Shown: positions 1 to 11,100 of the stretch, one piece after another
How the letters are laid out: each line of letters begins with the position of its first letter
Position numbering within the stretch: the first letter of the stretch is position 1
Position numbers and translations under genes: made by a program
DNA from: an uncultured Clostridia bacterium
GTDB lineage: Bacteria; Bacillota; Clostridia; Christensenellales; UBA1242
Assembly (NCBI GenBank): GCA_934772045.1
Contig: CAKVMH010000006.1
Location: forward strand, 1 to 17,451
Reading direction: 5' to 3'
Length of the DNA: 17,451 nt
Notes under the pieces: model-generated
The model's input: the letters and a program-made list of their open reading frames with translations, nothing else
What the model was told of the DNA's origin: nothing
The model's database searches: none

Positions 1-155
1 ACGCATTTTTCACGGCGCAAGCGGTCTACTATTCTTCTTCGCTTGAACTTGTTTGCTACCTTCTTGCCATAACTTTCATAAGTTGCTCTCAACCGGTGAC
101 AACTCTCTCTGTCTGTGTTTGTGGCAGTACTCCTCAAACTTATATATCGTTTCTC
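1..155 (-). promoter_or_regulatory. T-box riboswitch leader, 5' part, cut by the window edge
   Basis: Read on the minus strand, this region has the layout of a T-box stem I. A helix GTTTGAG (133-139) pairs with TTCAAGC (41-47). An AGTA box (128-131) follows, then helix CTGCC (123-127) with GGTAG (56-60). Next come AGAGAG (105-110) and a distal hairpin AGTTG (100-104) with CAACT (81-85). A stem III-like segment with AGTAGACCG lies at 11-30. T-boxes bind uncharged tRNA and control aminoacyl-tRNA synthetase, amino-acid synthesis or transport genes. The specifier side of the loop reads CAAACAAG (48-55). AAC (Asn, 51-53) fits best because it ends in C and is followed by a purine; ACA (Thr) is possible. 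The antiterminator with its TGGNACCGCG-type T-box and the controlled gene lie left of position 1. Confidence 0.8.
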
Positions 156-161
156 GCTAAC

Positions 162-190
162 ATAATAACATCTAATTCAAAATAAGTCAA
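162..190 (-). promoter_or_regulatory. Sigma-A promoter of the T-box transcript
   Basis: On the minus strand TTGACT (185-190) is followed after exactly 17 bp by TATTAT (162-167). The predicted start is near 155, directly before the first T-box helix, which supports both calls. Confidence 0.85.
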
Positions 191-592
191 CAAATATTAA
201 AAAACAAACCAGTGAAATTTGTTTACTGTTACTGAATTATGCTGAAATGTCAACAGTTTAAATTTGATTAAAATTAATTAAAATTTTTTAAAAATTAAAA
301 TTTAAACAACAAAAATCGCGTAAAAATAGTTAAAAAATCATAAAAAAAATTAAAATTTTATTAAATTTACGCGTTTTATGCCGAAATTTATAACTGATAA
401 TTATTTATATTAATCTGAAGATTTTTGTTTGCAATTGTTTAGTATGTTGATAAAATCATCGCTAATTTTGTTTTGTTGAAATGTATAATTTTAAATTTTT
501 TAAGTGCTGAAAAGGAAATAATTAAATACCTATGATTATATTGCTGTTAAAGATGAGTTATTAATAAAAATATATTTTGTTGTTAACATAAT
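191..592. other. Very AT-rich non-coding stretch with one long inverted repeat
   Basis: I see no convincing gene here. CGCGTAAA at 317-324 and TTTACGCG at 366-373 form an 8-bp perfect inverted repeat around an A/T-rich 41-nt loop that can pair further. Short T-runs follow it in both directions, so it could act as a weak bidirectional terminator. A frame open from 522 to about 675 has no good start codon and I do not call it a gene. Confidence 0.5.
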
Positions 593-598
593 AAAAAA

Positions 599-618
599 AG
601 TTGGCATGGAAGCCAACT
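599..618 (-). terminator. Intrinsic terminator of the small RNA candidate
   Basis: A 7-bp stem AGTTGGC/GCCAACT with a 6-nt loop is followed on the minus strand by seven T (593-599). On the plus strand the T-tract is poor, so it works best leftward. Confidence 0.8.
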
Positions 619-621
619 GTC

Positions 622-671
622 ATCTTTTGTACTTTGTGAATCTTTTGTATTTCAAAAATTTATCTTTTGTA
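622..671 (-). repeat. Three direct repeats of TACAAAAGAT
   Basis: Identical 10-mers lie at 622-631, 640-649 and 662-671, spaced 18 and 22 bp. They fill the body of the predicted small RNA, and the third abuts the -35 element of the rightward promoter. Confidence 0.85.
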
Positions 672-673
672 TG

Positions 674-702
674 TTGAAATAATAACAAATTTGTTGTATA
701 AT
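674..702 (+). promoter_or_regulatory. Rightward promoter, probably for rsmA
   Basis: TTGAAA (674-679), 17-bp spacer, TATAAT (697-702). The predicted start near 709 gives rsmA a leader of about 170 nt. A weaker candidate, TTGCAT (760-765) with TAATTT (783-788), lies inside that leader. Confidence 0.7.
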
Positions 703-707
703 GTCAA
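679..707 (-). promoter_or_regulatory. Leftward promoter of the small RNA candidate
   Basis: Minus-strand TTGACA (702-707), 17-bp spacer, TATTAT (679-684). It lies on top of the rightward promoter at 674-702; both share a palindrome centred on AACAAATTTGTT. Confidence 0.75.
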
Positions 708-877
708 TAGCAAATAAAAAAATAATAAAAATTTTTAAGCATTTGGTTAAAAATATTATTTGCATTTTTAGCATGTAAAAGCTAATTTGCGCGCATAAAA
801 TTAAGTTTTACAGTAGCAAAAAAATAAATTTACACAACAAAAAATGATTAAGATTTTAAATAAAGGAAAGGTAATAT

Positions 878-1666
878 ATGGAAAAACAAAACATTGATTT
901 TAAAAAGAGTTTAGGGCAAAATTTTTTGTTTGACCTAAACTTATTGCGTGCTATTGTTAAAGATGGTGATGTGGGAGCTGGTGACACAGTTTTGGAAATC
1001 GGTGCAGGTGCTGGCACGCTTACGAATGAACTTTGCAAAGTGGCAAAAAAAGTGATGTCTTTTGAAATTGATAAAAGTTTAAAACCACACCTTGATAAGG
1101 TTGAAAGTGAAAATAAAAATTTGACGATTACATACGCCGATTTTATGGATTATGATTTAAATAATTTTAATGAAAAAGACGCACGTGTGGTTGCAAATAT
1201 TCCTTATTATATTACAACGCCGATTATATTTAAGTTGATTGAACATATTGACAAATTTAAAAGTATTTTGGTGCTTATCCAAAAAGAAGTGGCAGAACGG
1301 TTCAGTGCCGAACCAAACTCAAAAGACTATGGAATTACAAGTGTAATTTTGCAATCAATTTTTGATGTGTCTATGCCACGTATTGTTAAAAAGGAATGTT
1401 TCACACCTAGCCCAAAAGTTGACAGTGCATTATGTAAACTTGTGCCAAACAATAAGTATGAAATTTCCTCCTTTGAAGGTTTCAAAAATTTTGTGCATCA
1501 ATCATTTGCAATGCGAAGGAAAACATTGATTAACAATTTGAAAAATTTTTATTCAAAAGAAGATTTGCTGAGTGCTTTAACAAAATACAACTATAACCCA
1601 GCTGTCCGCCCAGAGCAGATTAGTGTGGAAAATTTTGTAAACATTTTCAATGATTTAAATAAGTAA
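878..1666 (+). CDS. rsmA: 16S rRNA (adenine(1518)-N6/adenine(1519)-N6)-dimethyltransferase RsmA (KsgA)
   Basis: This cytoplasmic enzyme uses S-adenosylmethionine to dimethylate the two adjacent adenines in helix 45 of 16S rRNA late in small-subunit assembly; its loss gives kasugamycin resistance. The 262 residues are normal for the family. The start region has KSLGQNFL (10-17). The SAM-binding motif is VLEIGAGAG (38-46), and the catalytic motif NIPYYIT (107-113) is intact. FTPSPKVDS (175-183) and FAMRRKTLINNL (210-221) are further family signatures. The ATG has a Shine-Dalgarno AAAGGAAAGG at 862-871. It is monocistronic here: a terminator follows and the next gene has its own promoter. Its promoter overlaps the leftward small RNA promoter, so the two may be inversely expressed; that is an inference. 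Confidence 0.97.
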   Translation: MEKQNIDFKKSLGQNFLFDLNLLRAIVKDGDVGAGDTVLEIGAGAGTLTNELCKVAKKVMSFEIDKSLKPHLDKVESENKNLTITYADFMDYDLNNFNEKDARVVANIPYYITTPIIFKLIEHIDKFKSILVLIQKEVAERFSAEPNSKDYGITSVILQSIFDVSMPRIVKKECFTPSPKVDSALCKLVPNNKYEISSFEGFKNFVHQSFAMRRKTLINNLKNFYSKEDLLSALTKYNYNPAVRPEQISVENFVNIFNDLNK

Positions 1667-1746
1667 AATTAATTAAAATTAAAATAAAAAATAATTGTCA
1701 AAATTTTTACCATTAATTAAAAATTAAAAAATATTTAAAAAATTTC

Positions 1747-1785
1747 AAAAAATACGCAAAAATTAATAAAAATTGCGTATTTTTT
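1747..1785. terminator. Terminator after rsmA, usable in both directions
   Basis: A 13-bp perfect stem, AAAAAATACGCAA (1747-1759) with TTGCGTATTTTTT (1773-1785), encloses a 13-nt loop. The T-run on each strand is part of the stem. Confidence 0.8.
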
Positions 1786-2174
1786 ATGTTTTTTATTAAA
1801 ATTTAATATATTTTTTAATTTTTACAAATTTTTTGAAGGAAAAATAAAAATAATTTTGTATTGCTTATAGTGTGCTATGATAAAGCAGATTTTGTGAAGT
1901 GGTTTTCTTTTATGAGTGAAAAATAAAATTATCATTTTTTATTTTCAAATATCTAAAAGTTTTTCATTTACGGCAATTAATAATTTGTAAATTTATAAGG
2001 GGTTTTCTTTGACATTGGGGCTTCAAAAATATATAATATTTTTATGATTTTTTAAATTATTATGGGGAATTTTGTAAAATTAAACTGAAAAATTAAATGT
2101 TTAAAGTTGTCGGATTTTGGTGTAATTTTGAAGCATTTACAGATAATAATTTAGAAGCATTTAGGTAGGGGAAA
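1786..2174. other. Non-coding region before the giant gene
   Basis: No gene is visible. It holds a possible extended -10 (TG at 1873-1874, TATGAT 1876-1881) without a good -35. It also has a 10-mer GGTTTTCTTT at 1901-1910 and 2001-2010, exactly 100 bp apart, and the consensus promoter of the giant gene. A second 10-mer, GAAGCATTTA, occurs at 2130-2139 and 2154-2163, the latter touching the ribosome site. Confidence 0.5.
2009..2037 (+). promoter_or_regulatory. Consensus sigma-A promoter of the giant surface-protein gene
   Basis: TTGACA (2009-2014), 17-bp spacer, TATAAT (2032-2037): both hexamers match consensus exactly. The predicted start near 2044 gives a leader of about 130 nt. Confidence 0.88.
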
Positions 2175-5100
2175 ATGGTTAAAAGAATTTTTAAAGTGAT
2201 AGGCATTGTGCTGGCAAGCGTGCTTGGGTTTACCGGGTGTGTTGTTGGTGTTTTGGCAATAATGGGCAAATTTAAAAAACCGGTTGTTTACCCAAAGCAA
2301 CTTATTTTTGCTGAAACTGAAATGATGATTGTAGACACGAATGAGTATGAAGGTGAAGTGGGTGAGAAATTTAGTAAAACCATATACTCTTTCCAATTGA
2401 ATGGCATTGCAGATGAAGACAAAACTGTCACTGAAAAAAACTGTTTACTTACCATAAAACAAGGAGCTGATTTAATTGCGCTTTGTGACGAAACTGGCAA
2501 CACTTCTGCAATTGAAAAAGTGAACAATAAATACAAAATCAAATGCAACGAAAAAACATATTTTAGGTTAAAAGAAATAACGGAAGACAAACCTTTTACA
2601 GGTTCAACATATGGGCTTGTAACTTTTAAAGCTGACGACGAACGCAGTTTAGCGGTGCGTGGGCAAGATTTAAACATTTGGATTGATCGTCAAATTAACA
2701 AAAATGGGATTGCACTTGACACAACGGGTATTGCTGGAGGTAATATTTCAACTACGGAAATAGGGAGTAATAAACTAGCACAAGTTGTTGAAGTGAATTT
2801 AGACGAGGCTATTGCATTTAAACCTGTAACCAACCCTAAATATGCACTCAGCCCAATCAGTCGTGAAGGATATCAAGGCAAGGTGGTTGAATACTACTAC
2901 ATGGACGACACTATGTGGGACTGGGACAGGCTTGACACAAGCAATTTAACAAAATATCCTTTCCTTGCGTTTAACGAAGAAACGGGTTTGTTTGAATTTA
3001 AAGCGACTGAAACTAGCCAAGCAGGGCAAGTGTACAAATTTAGAATGGCAGTTTTTGCAACATTTGATGCTAGGGAAAAATATTTACTTGAGCATGCAGA
3101 AACAACCGAAGAAATTTCAAACATTGAACGCATGGGGAGCATGATGTGGTGTGAATTCCACATTTCTGTTAAAAGTGCAAGGGTTTCAGCAATCGGAACG
3201 CTAACGCAAAAAATTGAACTGAATTTGTATGAAACAAACAAAATAATTTTAAACAGCGACAAGGAAGGCTATAAAAACCTTAGGTTGTTTATGGAAGGCG
3301 CTGGGCAACAAACAAAATTACGTTTTGATGAAACAGACTTTAATTTGCGTACAACAAAACTTGTTAAAGATAATGACAATCAGGTTGTGCCAATTGATAG
3401 CGTAAGTTTCATGCAGTACACTAAAGCGGATTTTGATGATGAAGAAAATGGGCAAAATCGTTTACTTAATTTGTACAACAAAATAAGTGACACTTTCCTT
3501 GATTTCTTTGTTTACGACACAACTGAAAAAACATATAAACTTGCAACAAGCGAACAATTTGATTACATAGCAAAATACATTGAAGGCAGTTCAATGGATG
3601 AAAGGTCGTTTGAAATTCAAGTTAAATCACTGCCAAATTTAAGCGAAGGGCAAGAACTTAAACTTTGTGTTTTGGTTGTTAACAGCAATGGCGAATATTA
3701 CATAGCGCCAATTGATGTTGATGCAAATGAAAGAGAATTATCTTTTGGCTTTGTTGATGATGCACAAACACGCACGCTTGAAATCAATTATGGCAAAACA
3801 AATAATGTTAGTGTTGATGAATTGAGTTTAAATGAAATTATTAAGATTTACTCAGGTAGTTACAGGGCATGTGTTTTTGTAACACCGCAACAAACAAATG
3901 GCGTTTACGATGTTGATGTTATTAGCAAAGTGACATTTACAAAAACGATAGACAACAATGGCACGCCTAAAGAAACTAAGTATGTTTTGGTTGGCTATCT
4001 TGATGAAGATAACAAATTCGTAAATAAGGTTAGGGCAAGGGAAGGCGCGACAACTGGCGCAAAACTTTACCTTTTACAACTAAAAAACAGTTACGAAACA
4101 AATGCGGTTGAGGGCGATGTTGCAGAAAGTTATATTAATGGCTTAGGTTACGATTTACTGAATACAGACATTTTGATAACTGACACTGTTGATGTCGGCG
4201 GAAATAATGAAACTTTAATACTTAATGCAGATTTTGTAACTGAAAATAAGGCAGTAAACATAGGCATAAACTACACGATTGATAGCGAAAACAGCAGTTT
4301 AAAATTAGACACAATAACAGCAGACGATACTGAATTTGATGTGGTAGACGCCTCTGGTGCTAATGTTAAATTAGTGGCAGGTTTTAAATATCAAATTGAA
4401 TTAAAATCTACAATAATCGACTTAATTAAATCCATTTACAACGCAAATAAAGCAAATTTTAAAGATTTCTTCAAGGTGTATGCTCGCTCATTTGGGGCAA
4501 CAACCGATTTAAGCATTGATGATGTTACATTCGATGAAGAAACTAACATTGTTAAAGTTAAATTTTCGGTTGTATCCACGGCGAATAGTGCTGAAACTGG
4601 ACGCTATTATTACATAAACTTTGAGTTCGGCAATTATACACTTAGTTCATCTGACATTGAAATATTAAGCAACAAACCTTCCAATATCACACTTGAATAC
4701 TTAAACAACGACGGCAAAACAACAAGTTTTGAACTTGATGAAATTGTTTTATATTCAGAACTTAATTACAACACCGTTGAACGTAAGATTTATTATTCAA
4801 ACTGGTTGACCAACAATAAAAGCGTTAAAATTGAAAATCTTTCAAACACAGCTCTTTTACAATTGAATGGTGGAAATTTAGATATTAACAATGTAACAAA
4901 TTCATTCTTCAAACTGGCACCAGATTATAAATTAGACACCAACATCATGCAATACGCGATAAATGGCGATACAATAACAATCAACAAAGGTGATACCGTC
5001 CTTTTAAGTGATTTGAATTTGCCAGTTGGTGACCACAGTTTGGTTATCTCATGTGGGGATGTAAGTAGGACTTTGAACATTAAAGTGACAGCCAACAAAA

Positions 5101-8100
5101 ACTTTAAATACAATAACAATTCAACAAATTTTGTATCAACCAATGCGGACACAAACGATGGCGAAAAATTAAATGACTTGGTTGAATTTAGATACGAAGA
5201 TGAAAATGGTACAACATATTACATACCAGAAGAATTGCAAATTTTAGACATTGATAGTTTTGAATTTGGTGGCATGCAGGTTTTGGAGTGTAAAACAACA
5301 ATTGATGAAACAACAAAAGTTGTGACAAAATTTACCTTGCAAACCAAAGTTATTGAAGGTGAAACACCGACAGAAGTGTTGACAATTGAACGCGATAACA
5401 CATCAGATTGGGTATTCAAACGTTTGGCGTATAAAAATACATCTTTAAAAGTTGTGTTTAGAATTAAGATGAGAACACTTCAAGAAGCCTATACTTTGAC
5501 CTTGGAATTTAAATCCAGCATACAAATTGATTTAAACAGGAACTGGATATCTGGCGGAAGCGTGAAAGTTTATGCTGGCACAAATGTTACTTTGTTAGAA
5601 CAACAGAATAATGCAAGTGATTTTGCAACCAACGCATTGTTTAAAGTTGTGGACACAACTGGTTCAACTGAAAAAATTACCCCTACAATTGTCAATAATG
5701 GTGGTGGAGTTAGCCCAACAATTAAAGCTGATAACACAATCATGTTTGAGGCTGGCAGTTACAACATTAAATTCAGCCAAGGTGGCGTTGAATTGAGTGC
5801 GTTTACAATTGAGGTTTTGCCAAATGTGTTTGCAACGCAAAAAACAATTCAACTTACAAGTGAAACAAGTTACACCGCATTTGGCGAAGATAAGGTGTGG
5901 ACATTAAAGAAATATAATGAAAACACCATTGATGGTGAAAATGATAAGGCCTATGGTTACAGCAAAGACGTGAATGTTATTTACAGCGACGACGATTTAG
6001 TTGAACTTACCACATCGGATTATTCATCATTTAGTTTAACTTGTGACCAAAAGCAAGGTGACACTGATGTCGATTTAATAACCTTAAATGCAGGTGGAAT
6101 AGCGTATGTGGGCTACATCTCAAGCCTAAATAATGCAACTGAATGTTATGTTACTTTAAAATATAACGGCACACCTATAAGTGAAGGCAAAATTAGTGTT
6201 TTGAACAAGTATTCGGCAAAATTAACAAATGAAATTGCCATGGTTAATTATACTGATTTGACATCTATTGTTAAATTAACAAACGAAAACAATGATGTGA
6301 CAGCGTCAAGCACTAACATTTCAATAAATGACTATAGCATTGAAAATGGCTTGGTTAAAACGAATATTTCAAAAGAACAAAAAGTTAACGCAACATTTAC
6401 ATTTAAAATTGATGGTAATGACTATATTTACGTAGCCGAAATAACATTAACACCTTATATTTTAGGCGTGAATGAAAGTAATGTTAAAGGTGGGAAAATA
6501 CATGTAAATTCAAACACTGAATTTGACATTATTAATGGTGTGTTCAACACTGACAATTTAGCAACCGCAGGTATTATAAACAAATTGACTGTTGGCTCTG
6601 TTGGTGACAATACTTTCACTACTTTGGCGGGCGGAACAATTGTAGGTTTAGGTTACGACAAACCTGATGGACTTAAAACATACATTGTAAAGGTAAACAA
6701 CATTGTTGGCGCAAGTAAAGAAATTGTTGTTAGGTATCATTTGGAATACGCTGATGACGTGACATATGATTATGATGTGGCGATTGTTGTGGACAACTAT
6801 CAAAACATAAATATTCAACGTCCTTTTGCCGATTTAATTACCAAACAGGATATTATCTTGCAAGCGATTGAAGGGAAAGCGGAAGATGTCGCTGGGTTTG
6901 AAAACGCTCAGTTGATAAGTGGGAATAACATTTATTTAGTTGAAAAGGGTTTGAATTACGAACCAGTTACAATGAGGCAGGTTATAGATTTTGGTTCTGA
7001 TGCAAGCTTAGATATTCGCCGTGCATTGATAACGGAAAACGGCACCCAAGTTGACGCGATATTAGACGTTCAATTGATTGCATATGAAAGCAAACAGTCA
7101 GCAAAAAGTTATGTAAACTACATAACCATAAACAACAGTGGCGAGTTCGCAGTGACATTTAACCAAAGCAAAGACTTTGAAAAAGGTAGTTACGCTTACT
7201 TCTTATTTAAAATAACGACAACATCAGGTAATTTTGGCTACTATTTGGTTAAACTTATTAATCCAACAGGCGTTAGCGTGGACTGGTCGGCGGAAAGAGA
7301 TGTTGTTAATAATGCTATAGACCTAGGCTATGCTGATGTTATACCTTCTAACACAATTTTAACTAATGAATTTGACGTTACAAAAACTGAAAATGTTAAC
7401 TACTACATTTTAAGCATTAAAGGTGTTGAAAATAGTGAAATTGGCGCGTTTAACACTGACATAACAGAAAATTTAAAAAATTCAACTCAGTATTCAATCT
7501 TTGACAAGGCAAATGAAACCGTCAGTGTAAACAACTTTGCTAGCATAAAATTGGCAGTGGTCTACATGGACGGCGATGACGCTGTTTACCTTGGTACATA
7601 CACAACAAACATCTCAGTTGACGCTGGTTTAGACACAACCGTATTAAATGAAACTAATAAACTGGGCGAATATACTGCAATAATTAGCGGTTTAAGAGAG
7701 TTTGCAATTTCTTCAACTTCAGCAACTGTTGAAAATGTTGAAATAACCAAAAATAGCGACTTATTTAAAGCGACTGAAGATAAAACTCAAATACAAACCA
7801 TTAATGGTGGAAATCCAATTATTACATTGAATGGAAATTTAATTAAAGCTGGAACCTATGTAAATAAAGATTTAACATTTACCGTTGCATATAAAATTGA
7901 CGGCATTGTTATAAAAGTGCATTACACATTCAATGCGGTGATTGTAAACGGCTTTACTGATGAAGTTATAGGCAATTTTGTGAAAGGCGAAGGCTTTAAA
8001 ACTGAATTAAATTTAACATCTAAATTAGGTGATTATGTCGGCGATATTAATGTAACTCAGGCTGAAAATAAAGGCTATTACGATATTGACAATAAAAAAT

Positions 8101-11100
8101 TAACTTACACTTTAGGTACACAAACACAAACTGACAGCGTTACAGTAACTTTAACTAACTTGTTTGATGTCGATTTAGATGAGATTGCAACGCGTCAATT
8201 CAATGTTACAATTTACCCAGCATATTATGTTGAGCAGGGTATTGATGGCGGAACGGCCTCAAGCCCATACCGTGCAAGTTTGAATACTGATGGCCAGTAT
8301 AATAGCCCTGTTGGCAGTATGGCTAACATTACAAAGGATAAAGGAGCTAATTACACAACATACGAGATAGGCGAAGGATTAAAGATATATGTTGCTAACG
8401 ACACAACAATTTTGCAATTCTCGTCTATTGAAAATGGCAATTATGTTGTGAAAGATAGCGCCCAAAGAGAGCTGTTAGCTAGTAATGAAACAATTGAAGT
8501 AGATAATAATTCTTCAATTCAATTCATTCACCTTGCACAAGAAGCCAGAATTAAAATGATTATAGAGTTAAAGGCTAATGGTGTATTAATCAAGGACAAA
8601 AATGACAGCAGTAAAAATTACGGTATTGAATTTTATGTAAATGTCCCAGCAAGTTACAGCAATTTCAGTGCTAACTACACTGTAAAAGGTGCAAAACACG
8701 ATAATTTTGCAAACAAAACAACAATATCAAGCATTTTGGCTGGTTATTTGTTTAATGGTGATACCACTAATAATGCAAATTTAAATAAATACCGCATGCA
8801 ATTATTGGGGCTGGGAATAGACGCAGACGGCAATAACATAGCGATTGACAGTTGGGACCCAACCGCAATGGGCTTGCTTGATGAAAACAACCCTAACCAT
8901 TTACTTTTCACATTGGGTGAAGGTTTGTCAATTGTATCGAACAATGGAGATTACAACCTAACAATAAAAGAAGTTTCACAAGATGTTTACACTACATTCA
9001 GTATTTATAACAATGCAGGGCTTGTAAGCGTTACATATAATATAAACATTATTAAAGGTGAAGAAAAAGATTGGTTAGTTTATGAACCAGCCGGTGATGA
9101 TTATTACACTTACATAACTAACCATTCAGAATGGGGTGTTGGCAATCAATATGCGTCAGTTGTTATCAATGACACAGATTCAACCACAGCGTTTAACTAT
9201 TCAAGCCAATCAAACATCAACAAAATTGCAAAAGTGTATGATGAACGTAACGATGTGTTAATATTGGAAAAACAATCGGTTAAATTTAATGGTACAGAAG
9301 ACATAAAAGCAACATTTGTTTACAATGACAAAACAAATAATTACGACATTACAACAAATAATTACACAATCACAATCTCACGCACGCGCGCGCTTACATT
9401 TAATATTACGCGTAAGCCAGGGGATGATAATCTCGCAAATGAAATTAACATTACATTTGATGTGTACACAAATGCAGGCAAGTTATGCACACTAACATTT
9501 AACATTTACAACTACACAATTACACCTAATGGCAGTGAATATTATGCAAACAGAATATATAACTTAAATGATTTATTCAAAGTTACATCGAACGAAAATG
9601 GAAATGTGGTTACAGGGTTTAAATACGCACTTTCAACAGGTTGTTATTACACATTAAATGGCAACACAACACAAATTAATGACAAAAACTTTGCTAACTC
9701 ACTTTTCGAGTATAAAGAAAGCACTGCTCAGTTGAATTTCAGTCAAGTCCCAGCAGATGTATCACTTCACCTTTTTGTGAAGATTTTAAATGGCGATGAA
9801 GTTATTGCAATTGAAGACCGTGAAATGAAAATTTTACGCAACATACAATTTAGGTTAAATGGCGAAACGGCACCTACAGGCAGTGCGTTTGAATCAATTT
9901 ATGATTTGAAAGGTACAACAGAAAACAAAAACTACGATGTCACAGCAAATAAGGCAACAATTAAAGATTATAATTTAGTGGGGTCAAGTGCAATTAGTTT
10001 AACATTTGTTGATACAAATGGAGCAATAACAATAGGGCAAGACACCACAAGGATTGCAATAAGCAGTGTTTCAGTGTTAGATTATCACGGAAACGACATA
10101 TCTAATTATGTTGAAATTGATGGCTACACTTTAAAATTTAAGCGCGACTTTACTGGCGATGTGAACTTGACATTAACTTTCAACACCTTGTTGGGTGACT
10201 ATACACAAGAATGGGTGCTTAAAGTGCAAGGTTTACAAACAATTAGCTATCAATATTCACCACTTTCAGCACTTCAAAACGGTGGTTCACCATACTCAAC
10301 TGGTGATTTAGTGCACATTGTTGATACAAGTAAATCAAGTGACCCAGCGTTGACTATAACTAACAATACTTTAGCAAATGTTGAATACGCTAAAACTGTA
10401 AATTACAAAGTGCTTACACTTGCTGAATTTAGGACATTAAACTCAGCTAACGATTTGTTTAAATTAGGTGAACCTTGGGCACAAGCATTAAGCAAGAGCG
10501 ACACTGAATTGAACATCACGCTTGCTTTGCCAACTGTGCCACAATCAACGGCAGAAAACCCTGTTGACTATTATGTTGTTTACAAAATAAAATATGATTA
10601 CACAACAAATGGTAATGGCTTAGATTATTACGCAATTTACCGCGTGCGTAACACTGCAACAGTTAAACTTGCAGACGTCAGCCAAACAATTAATGTGGAC
10701 GAAAGCACTAATGAGATTTTCAACAAAACAAATAACTTACTAAACTTGTTTTATTTTGAAGAACAATATAAAATAACTAATACTGAAACAATTTCCATTA
10801 AATTAGTGTACGATAATGGATATAAACTTGCAGTGTTTAACAATAGTGGCAAAGTGGATAATTACACTTATCCAACAAGCACTGACAATAAGTTTACATT
10901 TACATCTGGTGTTAGTTACACAATCGATTATTCTTTAGGTACACCGACAATAACAAAGGGTAATGGTGATCCTGTTGCTCGAACTGATGTTGTTAAACTT
11001 AATAACACCATGTTTGAATGCGGATTTAATAACATATTAAGGTTTAAAGAATTTATTGAAAGCGTTTCAAAAATTGTAATTAATGAAAGGGAATTTAAGT

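Larger units (their letters stand above)
593..672 (-). ncRNA. Candidate small RNA with three UACAAAAGAU repeats and an intrinsic terminator
   Basis: A consensus promoter (679-707, minus) predicts a start near 672. The RNA would then carry UACAAAAGAU three times (671-662, 649-640, 631-622) and end in a stem AGTTGGC/GCCAACT (599-618) followed by seven T. The length is about 80 nt and there is no open reading frame. Promoter, repeats and terminator are all seen in the sequence; that it is a stable regulatory RNA is an inference. The A-rich repeats look mostly single-stranded and could base-pair with AUCUUUUGUA-like mRNA sites or bind a protein. I recognise no known RNA family. An alternative is that the repeats are DNA operator sites next to the promoter. 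Confidence 0.6.

Noticed and set aside
1..170. CRISPR array or protein-coding start at the left edge
   Set aside because: There are no spaced repeats, and the open minus-strand frame there lacks a start; the T-box structure explains the segment better.
522..675. Open frame of about 50 codons before the rsmA promoter
   Set aside because: It has no start codon at a usable distance from a ribosome site, overlaps the terminator and repeats of the small RNA candidate, and its translation looks random.
2226..2250. Lipobox in the giant protein (FTGC, cysteine 22)
   Set aside because: Phe at position -3 is atypical and the hydrophobic stretch continues after the cysteine, so a membrane anchor is more likely. 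Not fully excluded.
8815..8860. EF-hand or dockerin-like calcium loop (DADGNNIAID) in the giant protein
   Set aside because: The acidic residue required at loop position 12 is absent and there is no partner loop.
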